Assembly: GCA_002840405.1 (NCBI GenBank)
Contig: PHAR01000008.1
Span: 62,001-126,000 of the forward strand
Direction of reading: 5' to 3'
Source: Deltaproteobacteria bacterium HGW-Deltaproteobacteria-8
GTDB lineage: Bacteria > Desulfobacterota > Desulfovibrionia > Desulfovibrionales > Desulfovibrionaceae
DNA: 64,000 nt
Part shown: in pieces, positions 61,426 to 64,000 of the stretch
Layout of the letters: each line of letters opens with the position of its first letter
Numbering within the stretch: the stretch's first letter is position 1
Translations under genes and position numbers: made by a program
The notes under the pieces: model-generated
The model's database searches: none
The model's input: the letters and a program-made list of their open reading frames with translations, nothing else
Told to the model about the DNA's origin: nothing

Positions 61426-62406
61426 CTAGCCCCAGAGGGCGTAGCCCAGCGTCACCAGCAGGATGCTGGCCACGCGCAGGCACTGGTTGCTGACGATGAG
61501 GTTCAAGGCCAGGCCGGGCTTGAAGATGCCCGCGTAGTACGGGAACTGGTGGCGGATGGCCCGCACCGGCGAGGACAAAATGTTGCCCACCAGGAGCGCC
61601 AGCACCAGCTGCTTGAGCGTGAGCCCGCCGGTGGCCACCAGCGCGCCCGCCGCGGCGTACCCGGCCGTGGTCTCCGCAGCCATGTGGAAGCCGATGATGC
61701 CCATGGCCTGGGGCGGCAGCCAGGACAGAAACGCGATGTGCTCGGCCATCCAGGTCTCCATGACCTCGAACGCGCCCCAGCGCTTGAGGAAGAACATGGC
61801 AACGTAGATGGGGATGGTGTAGTAGACCATGCGCGGCAAACGGCGCGTGAAGCGCTTCCAGGTCTTTTTGAGCGCCGCGCGCCAGTCCCACTTGGGGTCC
61901 TCGCCCAGCAGGCAGGCCACGCAGCCCTCGGGCAAGGGCGGCAGGGTCAGCCGCCCTAGGATCACGATGCCGATGGTGCGCAGGAGCGCCGCCGCCACGG
62001 TCAGGCTGACGTACAGCACCGCCGCCTCGCCGATGAAGGGCGCGGCGATGAAGAACAGCGTGGGCAGGTGCAGGAAATACGTGGGCAGGCTGTTGAAGAG
62101 GTTCGAGAGGATGACCTCGCGCCGGGTCATGTCGCCGCGCTCGTGGGCCTCGGCCAGCATGGCGTTGGCCGCCGCGCCGGAGAAGAACGCCAGCGAGAAG
62201 CTGGCCCCGGCCACGTCGCTGAGACGACCCAAACGCACAAGCGGCTGGGCGACCTTGGCCACGGCGCGGGTCCAGTGCAGGGCCTCGATGAGCGTGCCCA
62301 GAAACAGGCCGATGCTGACGGACACGAGCAGGCGTGAAAGCGGCAGGGCCAGCCCGTGCCAAAGCGCGGCCAGGGTCAGGGTCTCGGAAGCGGCGTGCAT
62401 GGGCAT
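61426..62406 (-). CDS. Nucleoside-recognition (GATE) domain membrane protein
   Basis: A 326-residue protein with eight or nine membrane helices and two Gate-like repeats, each with a conserved Gly/Asn loop: FFSGAAANAMLAE and ETTAGYAAAGALVATGG followed by VGNILSSPVRAIRHQFPYY. Gate proteins include spore-maturation and nucleoside-linked transporters; the ligand is unknown. A loop with CVACLLGEDPKWDW has two cysteines. The start at 62406 or 62400 is uncertain because the nearest GGAG lies inside the panB end. It probably shares a transcript with panB, 6 bp upstream. Confidence 0.75.
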   Translation of the reverse strand: MPMHAASETLTLAALWHGLALPLSRLLVSVSIGLFLGTLIEALHWTRAVAKVAQPLVRLGRLSDVAGASFSLAFFSGAAANAMLAEAHERGDMTRREVILSNLFNSLPTYFLHLPTLFFIAAPFIGEAAVLYVSLTVAAALLRTIGIVILGRLTLPPLPEGCVACLLGEDPKWDWRAALKKTWKRFTRRLPRMVYYTIPIYVAMFFLKRWGAFEVMETWMAEHIAFLSWLPPQAMGIIGFHMAAETTAGYAAAGALVATGGLTLKQLVLALLVGNILSSPVRAIRHQFPYYAGIFKPGLALNLIVSNQCLRVASILLVTLGYALWG

Positions 62407-62412
62407 GGTCGG

Positions 62413-63270
62413 CTAGGCGTCTCCGTATTCCGGAGAGGCCAAAAACTCGGCCAGCTCGTCCGGGGCCATGCGCCGGGTCTGGGCCTCGGCCGGGAACGCG
62501 CCCCCGCGCACCTCGGCGCAGTAGGCGGCAAGCGCCTCGCGGGCCGGGGTCCAGAGGTCGGCGTACTGCTTGACGAAGCTCGGCCGCAGGCCCGGGCACA
62601 GGCCCAGCACGTCGTGGAACACCAGCACCTGGCCGTCGCAGTGCGGCCCGGCCCCGATGCCGATGGTCGGGATCTCGACCTCGGCCGTGATGCGCGCGGC
62701 GACCTCGGCGGGCACGGCCTCCAGCACCAGGCTGAAGCACCCGGCCTCGGCCAGGGCGTGGGCGTCTTCCACAAGTTTTTTCGCCGCGCGGGCGGTCTTG
62801 CCCTGGGCCTTGAACCCGCCGAGCACCGCCAGCTGTTGCGGGGTCAGGCCAAGGTGGCCCATGACCGGGATGCCAGCCGCAAGCATGGCCCTGACCTGCG
62901 GGACGAACGCGGCCCCGCCCTCCAGCTTCACGGCGCGCGCGCCAGCCTCCTGCAAGAAGCGCCCGGCATTGGCCACAGCCTCGGAAACAGAGGTCTGGTA
63001 GGACAGAAAGGGCATGTCCGCCACGAGCAGCGCGCTTTTCACGGCGCGGGCAGTGGCCCTGGTGTGGTGCAGCATGTCGGCCATGGTCACGCCGAGGGTG
63101 TCTGGCAGGCCCAGGCAAACGTTGCCCACCGAGTCGCCCACCAGGATGATGTCGGCCCCGGCCTCGTCGGCCAAGAGGCCGGTGGGGTAGTCGTAGGCCG
63201 TAAGCACGGCGAGCTTGCGCTGGCCCTTGGCGGCCAGGATGTCCGGCGCGGTGAGTTGCTTCTTCGGCAT
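62413..63270 (-). CDS. panB: 3-methyl-2-oxobutanoate hydroxymethyltransferase
   Basis: PanB adds a hydroxymethyl group from 5,10-methylene-THF to 2-oxoisovalerate, the first step to pantothenate. The 285-residue barrel has the metal-binding LVGDSVGNV, MPFLSYQ, VKLEGG and GHLGLTPQ motifs and IGIGAGPHCDGQVLV with the catalytic region; all look normal. CGAGGAACGCC precedes the ATG at 63270. panC and panD are not in the window; coaX (11.9 kb) uses the product. Confidence 0.95.
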   Translation of the reverse strand: MPKKQLTAPDILAAKGQRKLAVLTAYDYPTGLLADEAGADIILVGDSVGNVCLGLPDTLGVTMADMLHHTRATARAVKSALLVADMPFLSYQTSVSEAVANAGRFLQEAGARAVKLEGGAAFVPQVRAMLAAGIPVMGHLGLTPQQLAVLGGFKAQGKTARAAKKLVEDAHALAEAGCFSLVLEAVPAEVAARITAEVEIPTIGIGAGPHCDGQVLVFHDVLGLCPGLRPSFVKQYADLWTPAREALAAYCAEVRGGAFPAEAQTRRMAPDELAEFLASPEYGDA

Positions 63271-63398
63271 GGCGTTCCTCGTGTTGGTCCTGAGGGATTG
63301 GTCTTGGCGAACCCGCTCGTGCGGGCAGGGGTGGAAGGTAGGACTGCCTGGACGCGCAGTCAAGCCGAGTGCCCTTCAGGGCGTTCCCGGGTTGCGGG

Positions 63399-64000
63399 CT
63401 ACAGCGGCCAGACCGGGCAGAGGGCGCCCTTGTACAGCCCCTCGGCGTTGGCAGGCACGGCTATGAGCCCGTCGGCCTCCAGCAGGGTCTTCAAGAGGCC
63501 GGACTTGCCGAGCACCGGATGCGCCAGCGGGATTGCGCCGTCCCTGGCCTCCAGCCGCACGCGCACGAAGTCCTCGCGTCCGGGCTTGCTGGCGATGTTG
63601 CGCGAGAGCTCGGCCACAAAAAGCGGCGGCGCAACGGACAAGGCGCTGGCGTCGCCTGCCAGGTGCCGCAGGAAGGGCTTCACCAGCACGGCCATGATCA
63701 CCTGGGCCGAGGTCACCTGGCCGGGCAGGCCTATCACGGCCTTGGCCCCTATCCTGGCGAGGATCGTGGGCTTGCCGGGGCTCATGGCGATGCCGTGGGC
63801 CAGAATCGCAGCACCCGCCTGGGCCAGGATGGCGGCGTTGGTGTGGTCGCGCGCGCCGAGCGAGCTGCCGCCGGACAAGAGCACCACGTCGTTCACGGCC
63901 AGGGCGTCGGCCAGGGCCTTGGTGAGGCGCGGCAGGTCGTCGGGGATGATGCCCAGGGCAAAAGCTTCAGCGCCCGCCTCGACGGCCAGGCAGCAGAGCG
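63399..64000 (-). CDS. moeA: Molybdopterin molybdenumtransferase MoeA, C-terminal part
   Basis: The frame enters from the window edge (minus strand) and ends at a TAG (63401-63399). Visible parts: AGAEAFALGIIPDDLPRLTKAL, VVLLSGGSSLGARDHT (molybdopterin-binding signature), GKPTILARIGAKAVIGLPGQ and the small C-terminal beta domain ending CPVWPL. MoeA inserts molybdate into adenylated molybdopterin. The usual SGGVSVGDYD reads SGGSSLGARD here, seen in MoeA-like paralogues, so it may be a variant such as a LysR/biopterin-linked MoeA. The 5' end is outside the window. Confidence 0.82.
   Translation of the reverse strand, partial: LCCLAVEAGAEAFALGIIPDDLPRLTKALADALAVNDVVLLSGGSSLGARDHTNAAILAQAGAAILAHGIAMSPGKPTILARIGAKAVIGLPGQVTSAQVIMAVLVKPFLRHLAGDASALSVAPPLFVAELSRNIASKPGREDFVRVRLEARDGAIPLAHPVLGKSGLLKTLLEADGLIAVPANAEGLYKGALCPVWPL

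Overview
The window looks like the chromosome of a GC-rich, Gram-negative, anaerobic bacterium of the Desulfovibrio type (Desulfovibrionaceae, Desulfobacterota). The clues are lpxK (lipid A, hence an outer membrane), an hcp-ferredoxin-cupin operon with a CRP/FNR-type palindrome upstream, a multihaem c-type cytochrome fused to a CydA-like membrane domain, Tat-exported iron-sulfur proteins with a NapH-like polyferredoxin, and a small sulfate-exporter-family locus. No species is claimed. No rRNA, tRNA or CRISPR array was recognised. Most of the window is housekeeping sequence; islets of odd composition lie at about 14.2-17.7 kb and 29.9-31.0 kb.

Layout. 0-7.5 kb (+): the end of a STAS antagonist and an HATPase anti-sigma factor, a universal stress protein, a PP-loop tRNA-thiolase-like protein, a Bax-inhibitor-like membrane protein, lpxK and rnr. 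7.8-11.8 kb (-): a monooxygenase-like small protein and a two-gene CydA-like/octahaem cytochrome operon. 11.9-14.5 kb (+): coaX and eno, the latter with an abnormal C-terminal extension. 14.5-17.7 kb: a prophage tail-assembly remnant, a class D beta-lactamase that seems to lack a leader, a hypothetical gene and a frameshifted papain-like amidase gene. 18.1-23.4 kb (+): a YeiH/UPF0324 transporter with a small membrane partner, a small acidic protein, then hcp-frdX-cupin. 23.7-27.6 kb (-): rpsA-sppA-azlC-azlD. 28-31.9 kb: tag, a BON-domain protein, a YchJ-like protein, an orphan Rhs tip with a candidate immunity gene, and a tandem universal stress protein.

32.3-45.8 kb (-) is a nearly complete type IV pilus locus. 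In transcription order it reads a PilM-PilN fusion, PilO, PilP, secretin, an ExeA-like ATPase, PilB/GspE, PilC, three prepilins (the first with a sigma-54-type promoter), PilT and a second PilT/PilU. It is divergent from cheV. 47-52.8 kb holds topA, two tandem paralogous genes for 27-residue membrane proteins, an Lrp-like regulator-ald pair and a MerR-like gene. 53-64 kb holds htpG, a five-gene redox operon (secreted protein, DUF6599-like, DUF362, polyferredoxin, Tat aldo-keto reductase), a nucleoside-recognition membrane protein, panB and the end of moeA.

A dispersed repeat occurs four times (7.5, 23.4, 30.9 and 55.0 kb). Its core is a 45-bp perfect hairpin whose arms covary between copies, and three of the four copies sit between convergent genes. 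That pattern suggests a mobile or recombining bidirectional terminator.
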